Below, one piece after another: positions 15,930-25,111 of a DNA stretch of 55,960 nt. The stretch is from Planctomycetota bacterium. Lineage in GTDB: Bacteria; Planctomycetota; MHYJ01; JACQXL01; JACQZI01. Position 1 is the first letter of the stretch; every line of letters starts with the position of its first letter. The stretch covers positions 1 to 55,960 of the forward strand of contig JACQZI010000006.1 in NCBI GenBank assembly GCA_016207825.1, written 5' to 3'. The position numbers and the translations under genes are program-made. The notes beneath the pieces were generated by a model. It was not told the DNA's origin. It saw only the letters and a list, made by a program, of their open reading frames with translations, and did no database searches.

Positions 15930-16922
15930 CTAATTCGCAAAGTCTAAAACATACTGTTTAAAATTACCCGGAGAAACCAGGATAAACCAGCAGTTAATCG
16001 GCGAGTTTATAATACTGAATTTCATTTCAATAGTAAAGAGATATTCGTCTTTGGTTTTTCGGGCCGGGGCTAATTTTTCGGTGATTGCTTTAATCAAGGC
16101 ATTACGATGCTCAAAGGCTAATTCGGGTACTTCGAGCTTGGCCGAAAGTTTCAGGCGTTGCGAAATTTCTTGAAAACATGTTTTTATAAAAATCGTCCCG
16201 GCTGATTTTAAGTAAACCTGACCCAAGTCATCAAAAACTCTGGTGCTGCCGAACGGTATTTTTTTTATCGAATCAATCAAGAGCAAACTATCTTTCCATG
16301 AGGTTAAGAATAGCATATTGCCGTTGATGGCGCCGGAAAATTGGCTGTTCAGGCAAACCGAAGATAATCCGGGCTCTTCTAACGGACGGGCAATATGTTC
16401 TAAAGAAAGGATATTGACCTGTTGCAGAGATGCTTCCATGCTTTTTTGCATGATCCCAGATAAAACACGTGAAAAAGTTAAAACATACAATTTGGCAATG
16501 CCACCCAGGATTTCCAAGCGTTCCGTCATTAAATGGAATGCCGTATGTGTATTGCCTTCCACCGCAATCCGCAGGCTTTTCTTAAGTTCGCCTGTATTGA
16601 GCGGCTTGAAAATAAAACCTTCAACCATCTCCTCAGATGAAATTAAACTTTCGCTAAAGTCCTGTTGACTGGAAGAATCACTAATAATAACCACTTTTAG
16701 AAATGGTTTAAGCTTCCTCAAGCGGCGGAAAACATCATTGGCATTTATGGTCGTCAGAGCTAAATCGATGAACACTAAATCAACCGGATTAGATTTAAAC
16801 AACTCCAGAGCTTTATTACCATCATCTATGCTAATCGTACTATAACCGCCTTCGGCATGGATAAATTCGCCGATTGTTTCGCGCAGTTGCTCATCTTCTG
16901 ATACAATTAGAATTTTAATCAT
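15930..16922 (-). CDS. response regulator with CheC/CheX-like C-terminal domain
   Basis: This 330-residue protein has an N-terminal receiver (about 3-120; acidic E9-D10-E11, phosphoacceptor D53 in LVFIDLAL, Lys in GFIFKPLN). Its C-terminal domain (about 150-325) has the strand-helix layout of CheC/CheX-type proteins (FSGAINGNMLFLTSW, a long helix around the DDLGQVYLKSAGT stretch, ending INCWFILVSP). The Glu/Asn catalytic pairs of CheC phosphatases are not evident, so the domain may only bind partners. Its ATG is 1 nt after the stop codon of the TPR gene, indicating translational coupling; the sigma-54 homologue follows after 12 nt. The receiver call is firm; the CheC-like call is tentative. 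Confidence 0.7.
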   Translation of the reverse strand: MIKILIVSEDEQLRETIGEFIHAEGGYSTISIDDGNKALELFKSNPVDLVFIDLALTTINANDVFRRLRKLKPFLKVVIISDSSSQQDFSESLISSEEMVEGFIFKPLNTGELKKSLRIAVEGNTHTAFHLMTERLEILGGIAKLYVLTFSRVLSGIMQKSMEASLQQVNILSLEHIARPLEEPGLSSVCLNSQFSGAINGNMLFLTSWKDSLLLIDSIKKIPFGSTRVFDDLGQVYLKSAGTIFIKTCFQEISQRLKLSAKLEVPELAFEHRNALIKAITEKLAPARKTKDEYLFTIEMKFSIINSPINCWFILVSPGNFKQYVLDFAN

Positions 16923-16923
16923 A

Positions 16924-18303
16924 TTATTTCTCTTTACTTATGCTGTTTGTTTCTAATCTGCCTTTGGCCTGGCTGGCATAGGGTCCTTCCGGTTCGATGT
17001 TAATTGCCTTTTGCCAGGAACTCTGAGCCAGTTCGCTGTTTTTTAATGACATATACACATCTCCCAGATATAAAAACACCTCTGGATTGGTGTTATCCAA
17101 CTCCATTGCTTTTTCCAGGAGCGGCTGGGCGGAATACGGCAACCCTTTTTTCAGATAGGCTAATCCGGCAAGAAAATTAATCACCGCCTCATCCGGATTA
17201 GCTGTTAATGCTTTTTGGGTATACACCAGAGCTAAATCGTACTCTTTATTTTCAAGATAACCTTTAATCAACTTCTCGGCTGACTCAGTATCGCGGTTAT
17301 CCGCATCAAAGGCTTTCTTGTAGGCATCAATCGATGACGGCAAATAAACTTTTTCTTCGCTGTAAAACTCCCCTAACAAGAAAGATGCCAGGTTATCTTT
17401 CGGGTCGATTTCAAGTAACTTATCGCATATTTCTATGGCTTTGTCATATGAGCCCTGCATACGGTAGATGATGCTTAAAAGATAATAATGCATCATATTA
17501 TCTGAACGCAGGGTAAAATTCTTTTTGCCATGTGACGTAATGACTTCACGGGACAAATTTAAAAGTATCCTGTCGGCTGCTCGGCGATGATGGCTTAACG
17601 TATCGACACTCTGTTTTTCCAGTAGCTGTTTGTAAGTATCAACCGCCTGTTCAAATGAATTTTTTGAATAATACGCTATGCCTAACCCTATCAGGACCCA
17701 TTCGCTTAATGGGGTAATAGTTGAAATTTCTTTCCAACACTTAATTGCTTCATCATAGTTTTTACAGGCTAAATGGCAAGTCCCAAGCGAATATAAATCG
17801 CGCTGGTTTTTCCCGTTTATCTGAATATTCTTCTGGAAAGCATCAATCGCATCCTGATAATTATTCTGAAGAATGTAAACCGATCCCAAAGCGCTATATA
17901 CGTATTCATACGCTGGATCAAGGGTAATAACCTTTTTGTACAGGGCGACTGCATTGTCATATTCCTCTTTCTCACGGTAACATGTCGCCATATAAAAATA
18001 AGGTTCGGGCAATGCCGGGTTGTATTCGGCATATTTTTTAAAACAGTCCAGCGCATGGTAAATAGAACCCTTGTTAAATAATCCCAGCCCGAGATAAAAA
18101 TATAGTTTCTCCATTTCATCGGGCGGAGGATTAAGCGCTAAAGCCTTTTCTAAATATTTGAGGCTCTGGTCAAAATCACCTTTATTTAAATACGCCCTCC
18201 CGAGCGCAAAATGAGCCTGGAAACTGGACGGATTCAACTTTAACGCCTTCTGACCCAGCTCGATAGCCTGCTCCAAATATTCGTTCTTAAAAACCGATGG
18301 CAT
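16924..18303 (-). CDS. TPR-repeat protein (459 aa)
   Basis: This cytoplasmic protein is built almost wholly of about eleven to twelve tetratricopeptide repeats with the usual pattern (ALGRAYLNKGDFDQSLKYLE, YLGLGLFNKGSIYHALDCF and similar). There is no signal peptide or membrane helix. TPR arrays bind other proteins, so this is probably a scaffold for the coiled-coil and receiver proteins of the same operon. It lies 15 nt after the larger TPR gene and 1 nt before the receiver/CheC-like gene. Specific partners cannot be read from the sequence. Confidence 0.88.
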   Translation of the reverse strand: MPSVFKNEYLEQAIELGQKALKLNPSSFQAHFALGRAYLNKGDFDQSLKYLEKALALNPPPDEMEKLYFYLGLGLFNKGSIYHALDCFKKYAEYNPALPEPYFYMATCYREKEEYDNAVALYKKVITLDPAYEYVYSALGSVYILQNNYQDAIDAFQKNIQINGKNQRDLYSLGTCHLACKNYDEAIKCWKEISTITPLSEWVLIGLGIAYYSKNSFEQAVDTYKQLLEKQSVDTLSHHRRAADRILLNLSREVITSHGKKNFTLRSDNMMHYYLLSIIYRMQGSYDKAIEICDKLLEIDPKDNLASFLLGEFYSEEKVYLPSSIDAYKKAFDADNRDTESAEKLIKGYLENKEYDLALVYTQKALTANPDEAVINFLAGLAYLKKGLPYSAQPLLEKAMELDNTNPEVFLYLGDVYMSLKNSELAQSSWQKAINIEPEGPYASQAKGRLETNSISKEK

Positions 18304-18318
18304 TTTATTTATATCCTT

Positions 18319-20898
18319 CTATTTTTCTGATTTCAACAAGTAAATCATGGACAAACGCGCATGCGCCTCGGCATTTTCCGGTTCAAGCGAAATAACCCTC
18401 TGGTATGAATCAATGGCTTCATCGTATTTCCCTTGCTCATAATAAATTCCGGCCAACCAATTATGAAGACGACTATCCATTGGAGTTTTCTCGAAAAGCT
18501 TGTTGATATAACTAACCGTTTCCTGGACAGTATAAGCAGTTTTATAGCATTCGGCCAATCCCTCGTAAACTGAAGCGTCTACCGCTTTAGCATTAATTAA
18601 CCATTCGTAACTTTTAACGGCTTCATGATATTTTGCAAGATGGCGGTAACTCTCGGCTAAATACTTATGCACTTTAACAGAAAAAGGCATCTTGTATTCT
18701 TTATCCGCCAAAGGAATGCAATACCCGATTACTTTACTATAATCTTGTTGTTGGAAATATGTTTCAGCGACAGCCAGGTAAAGATCGGGATTGCCCGCCT
18801 GCCGTTTTGTGACATCCTCATAATAATCCATAGCCGTACCGTTTTCCCCTTTCGCAGTATAAATCGCTCCCAGATTCAGGTAAGCATCCATATCGTTCGG
18901 ATCAAGCTTGACGAGTTTTTTGTAATAATAAATTGCCTCATCATACAACCCGTTCTGGTTATAAATAACACCCAGTTTCCTGCATACCTCTTTATCATTA
19001 GGATTAATCTCTATTTCCTTTTTATATTTTGTGATGGTTTGATGGACTTCTTCTTCAAAATCACCCTGAGCATCGACTTTTTGATTGTATTGCGGATTAA
19101 GGTCGCTCGCTTTCTGGAAGCAGTTGGAAGATTCTTTAGTTAACCCTTTTTGTTTATACGCCTTCCCTAATATATAAAATGATTTGGCGTCTTGCGGATT
19201 TAATGCCACGGCTTTTTTGAGATGCGCAACAGCTTCTTCCAAGAGGTTTTGCATCGAATAAATGGAGCCTAAATCGCCGTAGGCTTCGGCATTATCCGGG
19301 TTCAACTCTATTATTTTCTCATATACCTTGATAGCTTTATCATAAGCGGATTGGTTTTTATACGCTTTCCCAAGGATAAAATAGGCCTGTATATCCTGCG
19401 GGGCAATGTTTAATCTTTTAAGGCATACGCTAATGGCTTCTTCATAATTACCTTGTGAAAGATAAACCTGGGCAAGCGCGATGGATGTTTGCTTGGAAAC
19501 AGAGCTTATCCGGTATGCTCTGGTATATGCCTCCATAGATTCGCTGTATAATCCTTTTGCCAGATACGCCGCGCCTAAAGCAAAATACGAACGGCTGTCA
19601 TTTGGATTAAACAACAGTGTTTTTTTGTAAATCGCAATAGCTTCCTCCGGCAGGCCTAATTCCATATAAGCATTGCCTAAAATCGGGTAGCTTTCAATAT
19701 TATGCGGAGTAATCTTTACGCCATCGATATTTGCCTCAATCGCTTTTTTAAACTCTTTAGCCACTTCAAGATCTGAACCTTTTTGAAGATATAACTGGGC
19801 TGATTTAAGATAATCCTGCATACCCAGCTTGGGCTTACTATTGAGGAAATATTGGTATTGGTTTAAGGCTTTTTCCAGTTCCCCCTTATGCTCAAACGCA
19901 CTTGACAAATAATAGTAAGCCTGGTAATTTTCAGGGGCTGATTTTATCAGCCTTTCCAGTATTTTTACCGCATCATCATAATTATCCAGTGAAAGATATA
20001 TTTTAGCCATAGTTAAAAGATGATTAGGGTTATCTGGAATTTGGGCGATTTTTTGTTCGCAAACCGACAAAAGCTGCCTGGTTTGGGCATTACGCTGGTA
20101 AGCTATCCCCAAATGATGCATGCTCAAAATATCGTCACTAATCAATTGCAGCCTTTTTTCATATGCACTGACTGCCTCGTGGTATGCGCCGCGGACTAAA
20201 CAAATCGCACCGATGACGGCATATGCCAAAGCAGCATGAGGGCTAATTTGCTTTTCCGGCATATCCGGGTGTTCATCCTTGGATACAGCGGTTCCAGTAG
20301 ATTCCGCATAAACAACCGCCTGCTTGCAGGTGCTATAAGCTTCGTCGTTCATTCCAAGCACAAGATAAACTAATCCAAGGTTAGCTGAAAGTTCCGCCGC
20401 AACTGAATGGTCCGGTTTCAATAGAATGGCTTTCATATACCATGAAGCGGCTTCTTCCAACAATCCCTTTTCATCACAAGCCAGAGCCAGATTGATACAT
20501 GTATCCAAGTCATTGGGATTAAGCTGATTAGCCTTTTGCAGGGTAAAAAGCGCCTCGTCTAAATTTCCATTTTCAAAATATAGCCTTCCTAATTCAGCAT
20601 AAACCCGGACGGATTGTCCGGTAGAAGTTCTAAACGCTAAAGCATTTTTGAAACTCGATAACGCTTTATTAATCAACCCTAGGTTTTTGTATGATATACC
20701 GGAATAATAATAAACTTCCGCATCCTTTAAGCCTAATTCAAGCGCTTTATTAAGGCAAACTAAAGCTTTTTCATAATCACTTTTTTCCGCGTAAGCAATC
20801 CCCAGATCCCTATGCGTTTCTTTATGATCAGGATTATGCTCCAGCACCTTCTGATAAGTGGCGATTGCTTTTTCCTGTAGATTTTTCATATTTGTCAT
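18319..20898 (-). CDS. large TPR-repeat protein (859 aa)
   Basis: This soluble 859-residue protein contains about twenty or more tetratricopeptide repeats running from residue 8 to the C-terminus. Most have the 34-residue spacing and Pro at the repeat end (NPNDLDTCINLALACDEKGL, NPQDAKSFYILGKAYKQKGL). A short non-TPR linker lies near residue 600. No catalytic domain, signal or membrane segment is seen. It presumably forms a long superhelical scaffold. Two nearby Met codons (residues 1 and 4) could be the start. It is tightly packed with the smaller TPR gene downstream and a coiled-coil gene upstream. Confidence 0.9.
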   Translation of the reverse strand: MTNMKNLQEKAIATYQKVLEHNPDHKETHRDLGIAYAEKSDYEKALVCLNKALELGLKDAEVYYYSGISYKNLGLINKALSSFKNALAFRTSTGQSVRVYAELGRLYFENGNLDEALFTLQKANQLNPNDLDTCINLALACDEKGLLEEAASWYMKAILLKPDHSVAAELSANLGLVYLVLGMNDEAYSTCKQAVVYAESTGTAVSKDEHPDMPEKQISPHAALAYAVIGAICLVRGAYHEAVSAYEKRLQLISDDILSMHHLGIAYQRNAQTRQLLSVCEQKIAQIPDNPNHLLTMAKIYLSLDNYDDAVKILERLIKSAPENYQAYYYLSSAFEHKGELEKALNQYQYFLNSKPKLGMQDYLKSAQLYLQKGSDLEVAKEFKKAIEANIDGVKITPHNIESYPILGNAYMELGLPEEAIAIYKKTLLFNPNDSRSYFALGAAYLAKGLYSESMEAYTRAYRISSVSKQTSIALAQVYLSQGNYEEAISVCLKRLNIAPQDIQAYFILGKAYKNQSAYDKAIKVYEKIIELNPDNAEAYGDLGSIYSMQNLLEEAVAHLKKAVALNPQDAKSFYILGKAYKQKGLTKESSNCFQKASDLNPQYNQKVDAQGDFEEEVHQTITKYKKEIEINPNDKEVCRKLGVIYNQNGLYDEAIYYYKKLVKLDPNDMDAYLNLGAIYTAKGENGTAMDYYEDVTKRQAGNPDLYLAVAETYFQQQDYSKVIGYCIPLADKEYKMPFSVKVHKYLAESYRHLAKYHEAVKSYEWLINAKAVDASVYEGLAECYKTAYTVQETVSYINKLFEKTPMDSRLHNWLAGIYYEQGKYDEAIDSYQRVISLEPENAEAHARLSMIYLLKSEK

Positions 20899-20913
20899 TT
20901 ATTAGATAAACTT

Positions 20914-21513
20914 TTATTCTATCTTCTTTTTGTGCCAGGAATCACAGGCGTTATTTAACATCTTTTCGATGTCCGCTATTTCTTTGTTCATTATTTCCTT
21001 ATATTGGGTTTCTGTTTCCTGGAGCTTTAAAGCATGGTCTCTTTTTAAATCCTGAATATCGGTTTCTAATTTCTTTACGGTTTGTTCCAGTGCCGCTTTT
21101 TCAAGATTCCATGCCTTTTCTTTAGTTCTTATTTTTTCCTCAAGCCGCTGGATATCGTCTTTATAATAAAACTGGGTTTGGGTCTCCCATTTGTTACGCT
21201 CATTTTCCCATTCGCTTTGCTTTTTGTTCCATTGTTCTTCTTTTTTTTGGTATATTTCATACTGGGTTTTCCATTTATTTATTTCCTGATGAAGCAGTTT
21301 TTTTTCAGATTCCCATGCGGAATCCCTTTTAGCCAATTCCGATTGCAATGCCTTAACTTCAGCCTCGCGCAATAAGCGCACTTCGTCTAGGTTTTGCCTT
21401 TCTTCGTCCAGCTTTTTGGCCAACCCGTTCAAGCGGCTGCGGACATCGTCCGGTATCAACTCTCTTTTAGGCATATCAGTATCCGAAAAATTATCCATTT
21501 TATCGTTCTCCAT
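20914..21513 (-). CDS. coiled-coil protein (199 aa)
   Basis: This cytoplasmic protein is nearly entirely heptad-type coiled coil from about residue 25 to 195, rich in Glu, Lys and Gln, with repeated Trp in the pattern W-E-x-E-K (DSAWESEKKLL, EEQWNKKQSEWENERNKWE, EKAWNLEKAAL). No membrane helix or known domain is visible. It is encoded between the 878-residue anchored coiled coil and the TPR proteins with gaps of 27 and 15 nt, so it likely belongs to the same assembly. Family unknown. Confidence 0.75.
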   Translation of the reverse strand: MENDKMDNFSDTDMPKRELIPDDVRSRLNGLAKKLDEERQNLDEVRLLREAEVKALQSELAKRDSAWESEKKLLHQEINKWKTQYEIYQKKEEQWNKKQSEWENERNKWETQTQFYYKDDIQRLEEKIRTKEKAWNLEKAALEQTVKKLETDIQDLKRDHALKLQETETQYKEIMNKEIADIEKMLNNACDSWHKKKIE

Positions 21514-21540
21514 AACCAGTTAATATATACTTATCACTCC

Positions 21541-24177
21541 TTACGAAAACGCATGCCAGAGGAATAAACTCAACATGCCCAGCATGAATACCACCAGCGA
21601 AACCATAAAAATGGTTTGCCATGCCTGAAGTGAAATCAAAGGTTTAATCCGGGTCAATTCCCTTTTTTTTTGCAAATAATCATCCGAAATCCCCTCTAAA
21701 GCTAGCTGCTGCTGCAAAATTTTCTCATCCAGCAATGCCAACGGCGACCGCATCTGATTATATTTTTCGGTTTCCGACATTATTTTAAATTGCCAGTCAG
21801 TTATTTTTCTCATCAACTCGTCACGAAGAGCTTTCTTTTCCTTAATCGCAGACCCTAAATCAGCCAGCATGCTGGTAAGTTTTTTCTGTTCGTCTTTTAT
21901 TCTCAGTGTTTCTTTTTTTATCTGCGATTCTTTTTCCTGGAGTTTTTGCAAGTTATCCGCCTTTTCCGTTATCTCCGCTTCTAATTTACTAAGTGCGCTT
22001 TCGTTCTTCCCCGCTTCTTCGGATAATTTTTTCGTTTCATCCTTAAGTCGGTTCAATTCCTCTTGTGATTGGGTAAATCCTTTCTTTTCAAAATTACTGA
22101 CCGCATCCTGGATTTTCTGTTTTTCATCTGTTTTGGTTTTGATTTGTGCATCAAGGGTTACTAGCTTTCCCACTAGGTCTTTTTTTATACCCTCCTGTAT
22201 TGCTTTCTCCTCCTCTAATGCCTTAAGTTTTACTTCTTGAGGCGACAATTCCTTGCTTTCAATTTGCCTAACCATATCCGCCAGCTTCTGCGCCTCAAAG
22301 CTCTTATCGCGAACCTGGGCTTCCAGTAATAGTATTTCGGAAACAAGCTTATTATATGATACCGCCTGTTGAGACTTTCTTTCCTCCATACAGGTTATCG
22401 AATCGTGGACTCTATCCAGCTGTTCTTTTTTATCCCGTATCTCCGATTCCAACTTTATGATTTTCCGGCTTAATTCTGCCTGTTGGGCGTTTTTCTGGTA
22501 AATATTAGATTCCACCTGGGCCGAAAGTTCACTCAGTTCTTTTTGCGTAGCCGAAAGTTCTTGTAGTTTTTTAGCCAAAACACGCTCTTTACCTTCGAGT
22601 TCTTCTAACTTCGCTTTTTCCGTAGGCAAATCTCTGGTGATTTTATCTATCGCCGCACATTTTTCATTGGTTTCATTTTTCAGATGCTCGATTACCGTCA
22701 CCAGCTTTTTTATTTCCTCTTCTTTTTGAGGTAATTCTATTTCCCTCAGACGCTTTATTTCTTCGGTTATCCGTTCTTTTTCGGTTAACTTACCGGCTAT
22801 CTGGTTGTTCACAGACTCCAGCTGCACACCTAACCCTAGGCGAATCTTTTCCTTTTCCGCAATCATTGTTTCTGCTTCCTTTACCTTGGCCTCATGCTGA
22901 AGGAGATCTTCCTTTTCAAGGCGCCTGATTTCTTCGGAAAGTTTTTTAATCTCGATGTTTTTAGCGTAAATTTGGTGTTCTAATATAGAATTCTCCCTTA
23001 CCAATTCCTTATACCTGCTTATCTGTTGGATATTTTGCTCTTCAATTGTGCTGATGTGCGCCGATAAATCCTTTATTTTATTATTCAGGACGCCTGTCTC
23101 CTGCTCGGTTTCTTCCAGCAAACGGCTCTGGCGTGAAAGAGTAGATTGCATCTTTTCGATTTCACCATTTATTTTGGTGAAAGCGTTTTCTTGCCTGGGA
23201 ATTTCCTCTTCCTCAAGCCGCATGATCCAAGTCAGTAGTTTCTGCTTTTCGGATAATTTCGCGCTTAATTGGATGTTTATTAAGTTAAGTTTACCGGGAA
23301 ATTGCTGGTTTTCTGTTTTCTGTGCAAGAACCTTGCTTTCCAGTTCTTTTAACATGGATTCTCTCTGCGGAATTTCTACATCTTCCAAGTGTTTAACCGT
23401 ATCCAGCAGTTCTTTTTTCTGCACTCCCTTGGTTTTCAGCTGCCCCTCCATCAAAGTTGACTGCTTAACCAGGCTTTGAAGATCTGATTCATGTCGGGAA
23501 ATAGCCTCCTCAAGGTTTTGTATGCGCTTGGGTAATTTTTTCGCCTTTTTATCCAATGCGAATATCTCCTCTTCGGTATTTACTAAAAGCCCACGATTTT
23601 GGTCTATTTTTATCGTGGTTTCCTCGATATCCTTTTTCAGCTTGGCCAGTTTCTCTTCGCATTGCGGCTGTTCGCTCTTTTCCAAGTAATTAACCGCTTC
23701 TAATAGCTTTTGCTTTTCATTAAGTTTGGTTTCAATATCCACATCCAATAAATGCCTATCCTGAACAAGCTTCCTGAGAGCTTCTTCCTTTTCGTTAATT
23801 TCACTTTCTAGCCCATGAAGTTGTTTTTGCTTTTTCCGCAGACGTTGCTCCTCCTGTGCCAGGCTCTCCTGTTCCGCCTTTATTCCTGATTGCTTTTCAC
23901 CGTAAAGCTTTTCTTCCCAATGCAAAGCGTCCAGCAATTCTTCCATCCGACGGTTTAAGGAAGATGCCTCCTGTTCCATGATTTTGTCCACGCTTTTCAG
24001 GTAGCCAGCTTCGGCCTGGGAAATCTGCCAGTATAAGCTTTTATTTTCTTCCTGCAGGATGCTTAACTGCGCCTGATACGTATCCCGTTCCTGGACTATT
24101 TCCAACAGCCAATCATTAAGCTTGGATTTTATTCTTTGCTGTTGTGATACTATTTCAATCTGGTTATTCGCAATCAT
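21541..24177 (-). CDS. long coiled-coil protein with C-terminal membrane anchor
   Basis: This 878-residue protein is continuous predicted coiled coil from about 10 to 845, ending in a single hydrophobic helix (about 855-875) and a three-residue tail. It is therefore tail-anchored with the rod in the cytoplasm, or less likely spans the periplasm. A motif like LExxExPQxExxLxxL recurs at about 171, 270, 327, 426, 483, 646 and 702, giving a 156-residue super-repeat (see finding). No head domain is present. It shares an operon with receiver, TPR and sigma-54-like genes, suggesting a structural rod whose production is controlled by this cluster. Similarity to SMC- or golgin-like sequences would be compositional only. 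Confidence 0.82.
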   Translation of the reverse strand: MIANNQIEIVSQQQRIKSKLNDWLLEIVQERDTYQAQLSILQEENKSLYWQISQAEAGYLKSVDKIMEQEASSLNRRMEELLDALHWEEKLYGEKQSGIKAEQESLAQEEQRLRKKQKQLHGLESEINEKEEALRKLVQDRHLLDVDIETKLNEKQKLLEAVNYLEKSEQPQCEEKLAKLKKDIEETTIKIDQNRGLLVNTEEEIFALDKKAKKLPKRIQNLEEAISRHESDLQSLVKQSTLMEGQLKTKGVQKKELLDTVKHLEDVEIPQRESMLKELESKVLAQKTENQQFPGKLNLINIQLSAKLSEKQKLLTWIMRLEEEEIPRQENAFTKINGEIEKMQSTLSRQSRLLEETEQETGVLNNKIKDLSAHISTIEEQNIQQISRYKELVRENSILEHQIYAKNIEIKKLSEEIRRLEKEDLLQHEAKVKEAETMIAEKEKIRLGLGVQLESVNNQIAGKLTEKERITEEIKRLREIELPQKEEEIKKLVTVIEHLKNETNEKCAAIDKITRDLPTEKAKLEELEGKERVLAKKLQELSATQKELSELSAQVESNIYQKNAQQAELSRKIIKLESEIRDKKEQLDRVHDSITCMEERKSQQAVSYNKLVSEILLLEAQVRDKSFEAQKLADMVRQIESKELSPQEVKLKALEEEKAIQEGIKKDLVGKLVTLDAQIKTKTDEKQKIQDAVSNFEKKGFTQSQEELNRLKDETKKLSEEAGKNESALSKLEAEITEKADNLQKLQEKESQIKKETLRIKDEQKKLTSMLADLGSAIKEKKALRDELMRKITDWQFKIMSETEKYNQMRSPLALLDEKILQQQLALEGISDDYLQKKRELTRIKPLISLQAWQTIFMVSLVVFMLGMLSLFLWHAFS

Positions 24178-24194
24178 TTTATGTTTTACGCTAA

Positions 24195-24707
24195 TTAGTC
24201 CTCAAAAAAATCATGTTTCAGGCTAGTTTCAAGAAACCGGGCAAGCCTCTTGTTTTCAAGCGGGCGCCGGCGGTTAAGCAGCTGTTTTTCACGGTCCTGC
24301 CTATTTAATGGTTTTTCGTCTTCAGCCGATTTCTCATTATTTTTTTCTATCACCTCTTCGATAGCAAAAATCAGTTCGTCCAAATCCAATGGACGGTATA
24401 AGATGAAAGCAAAATCATCGAAAGAGATATTGCGGGCGTTTAAAAAATGCTTGAGTTTATCTTTAGAGAGACTGGCTAAACCGATGAGTGACAAAGAAAA
24501 ACGTAATTCCTGGAATGCTTGTAAAAATAACGGTAGGGTTACATTATTTTCAATATCTATAAACGCCAAGGAAAATTCGGCCGTGCGCAACAACTCTTTG
24601 CATTCACTTATATCATGAGCGATTATGACATTATAACCCCATTTCTTCAATGGAGAAAAAAGGTCGATATAATCCTTGTTACCGGTTATCAATAAAACTC
24701 GCACCAT
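24195..24707 (-). CDS. receiver-like (pseudo-REC) protein
   Basis: This 170-residue protein has a CheY-like fold (about 1-118): RVLLITGNKDYIDLF, phosphoacceptor-like Asp in SLAFIDIEN, and FAFILYRPLDLDELI where the conserved Lys would be Tyr-Arg. The N-terminal acidic pair that binds Mg is missing, so phosphorylation is doubtful. A charged linker and basic tail (RQDREKQLLNRRRPLENKRLARFL) follow. It is the first gene of the operon running to the sigma-54 homologue, starting about 38 nt after the predicted start of the sigma-54-type promoter. It may be a constitutive docking module. Confidence 0.72.
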   Translation of the reverse strand: MVRVLLITGNKDYIDLFSPLKKWGYNVIIAHDISECKELLRTAEFSLAFIDIENNVTLPLFLQAFQELRFSLSLIGLASLSKDKLKHFLNARNISFDDFAFILYRPLDLDELIFAIEEVIEKNNEKSAEDEKPLNRQDREKQLLNRRRPLENKRLARFLETSLKHDFFED

Positions 24708-24755
24708 ATTTTCTTATTGACGCATAAAACTATAAATTATGCACTATTGTTTCGA

Positions 24756-24771
24756 AGCAACAAATATGCCA
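24756..24771 (-). promoter_or_regulatory. sigma-54-type promoter (variant) of the TPR/coiled-coil/rpoN-like operon
   Basis: Minus strand TGGCATATTTGTTGCT has GG and GC separated by 10 nt and shares TATA-N2-TGTTGCT spacing with the promoters at 10939 and 12458. Predicted start is near 24745. It would make the sigma-54 homologue at the operon end autoregulatory if that protein uses this promoter class. Confidence 0.75.
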
Positions 24772-24816
24772 TTGCGTTGCATACTGAAAAAAGTGAAAAA
24801 ACGTAAAATAAAAACA

Positions 24817-24833
24817 TATTAGCATTGCTAATA
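24817..24833. promoter_or_regulatory. palindrome upstream of the operon promoter, candidate enhancer site
   Basis: TATTAGCATTGCTAATA is a perfect 8-bp inverted repeat around one central base, centred about 80 nt upstream of the predicted start from the 24756 promoter. That is a typical place for an NtrC-family enhancer-binding site. From here to 25111 nothing else is recognised: the sequence is AT-rich and holds only the end of the HEAT-protein gene downstream region. Confidence 0.5.
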
Positions 24834-25111
24834 AAAATCGGGCATAACCTCTTAAAACATATGCTATTAAATATAATTCAAGGGGGTTGAGAATGGAGAA
24901 GTTTGTATTTACAGACATCCGGCTTACCAATTAGTTTTATCACCTTATTCTATGTATATCGGATTTACTATTTCACGGCTTACCTTCAACAATTACCCTG
25001 GATTCCGAGCGCATAGAATAAATAAAAATCACCAGCTAGAAATGCCAATAAACGACTTTAACTTAGTCTTAACCTAAAAATCATTATCAATCCAAATATG
25101 ATTAATTGCAA

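Noticed and set aside
24730-24930. 66-codon frame on the minus strand upstream of the pseudo-receiver gene
   Set aside because: It overlaps the sigma-54-type promoter and the upstream palindrome, has no ribosome site and no recognisable sequence features.
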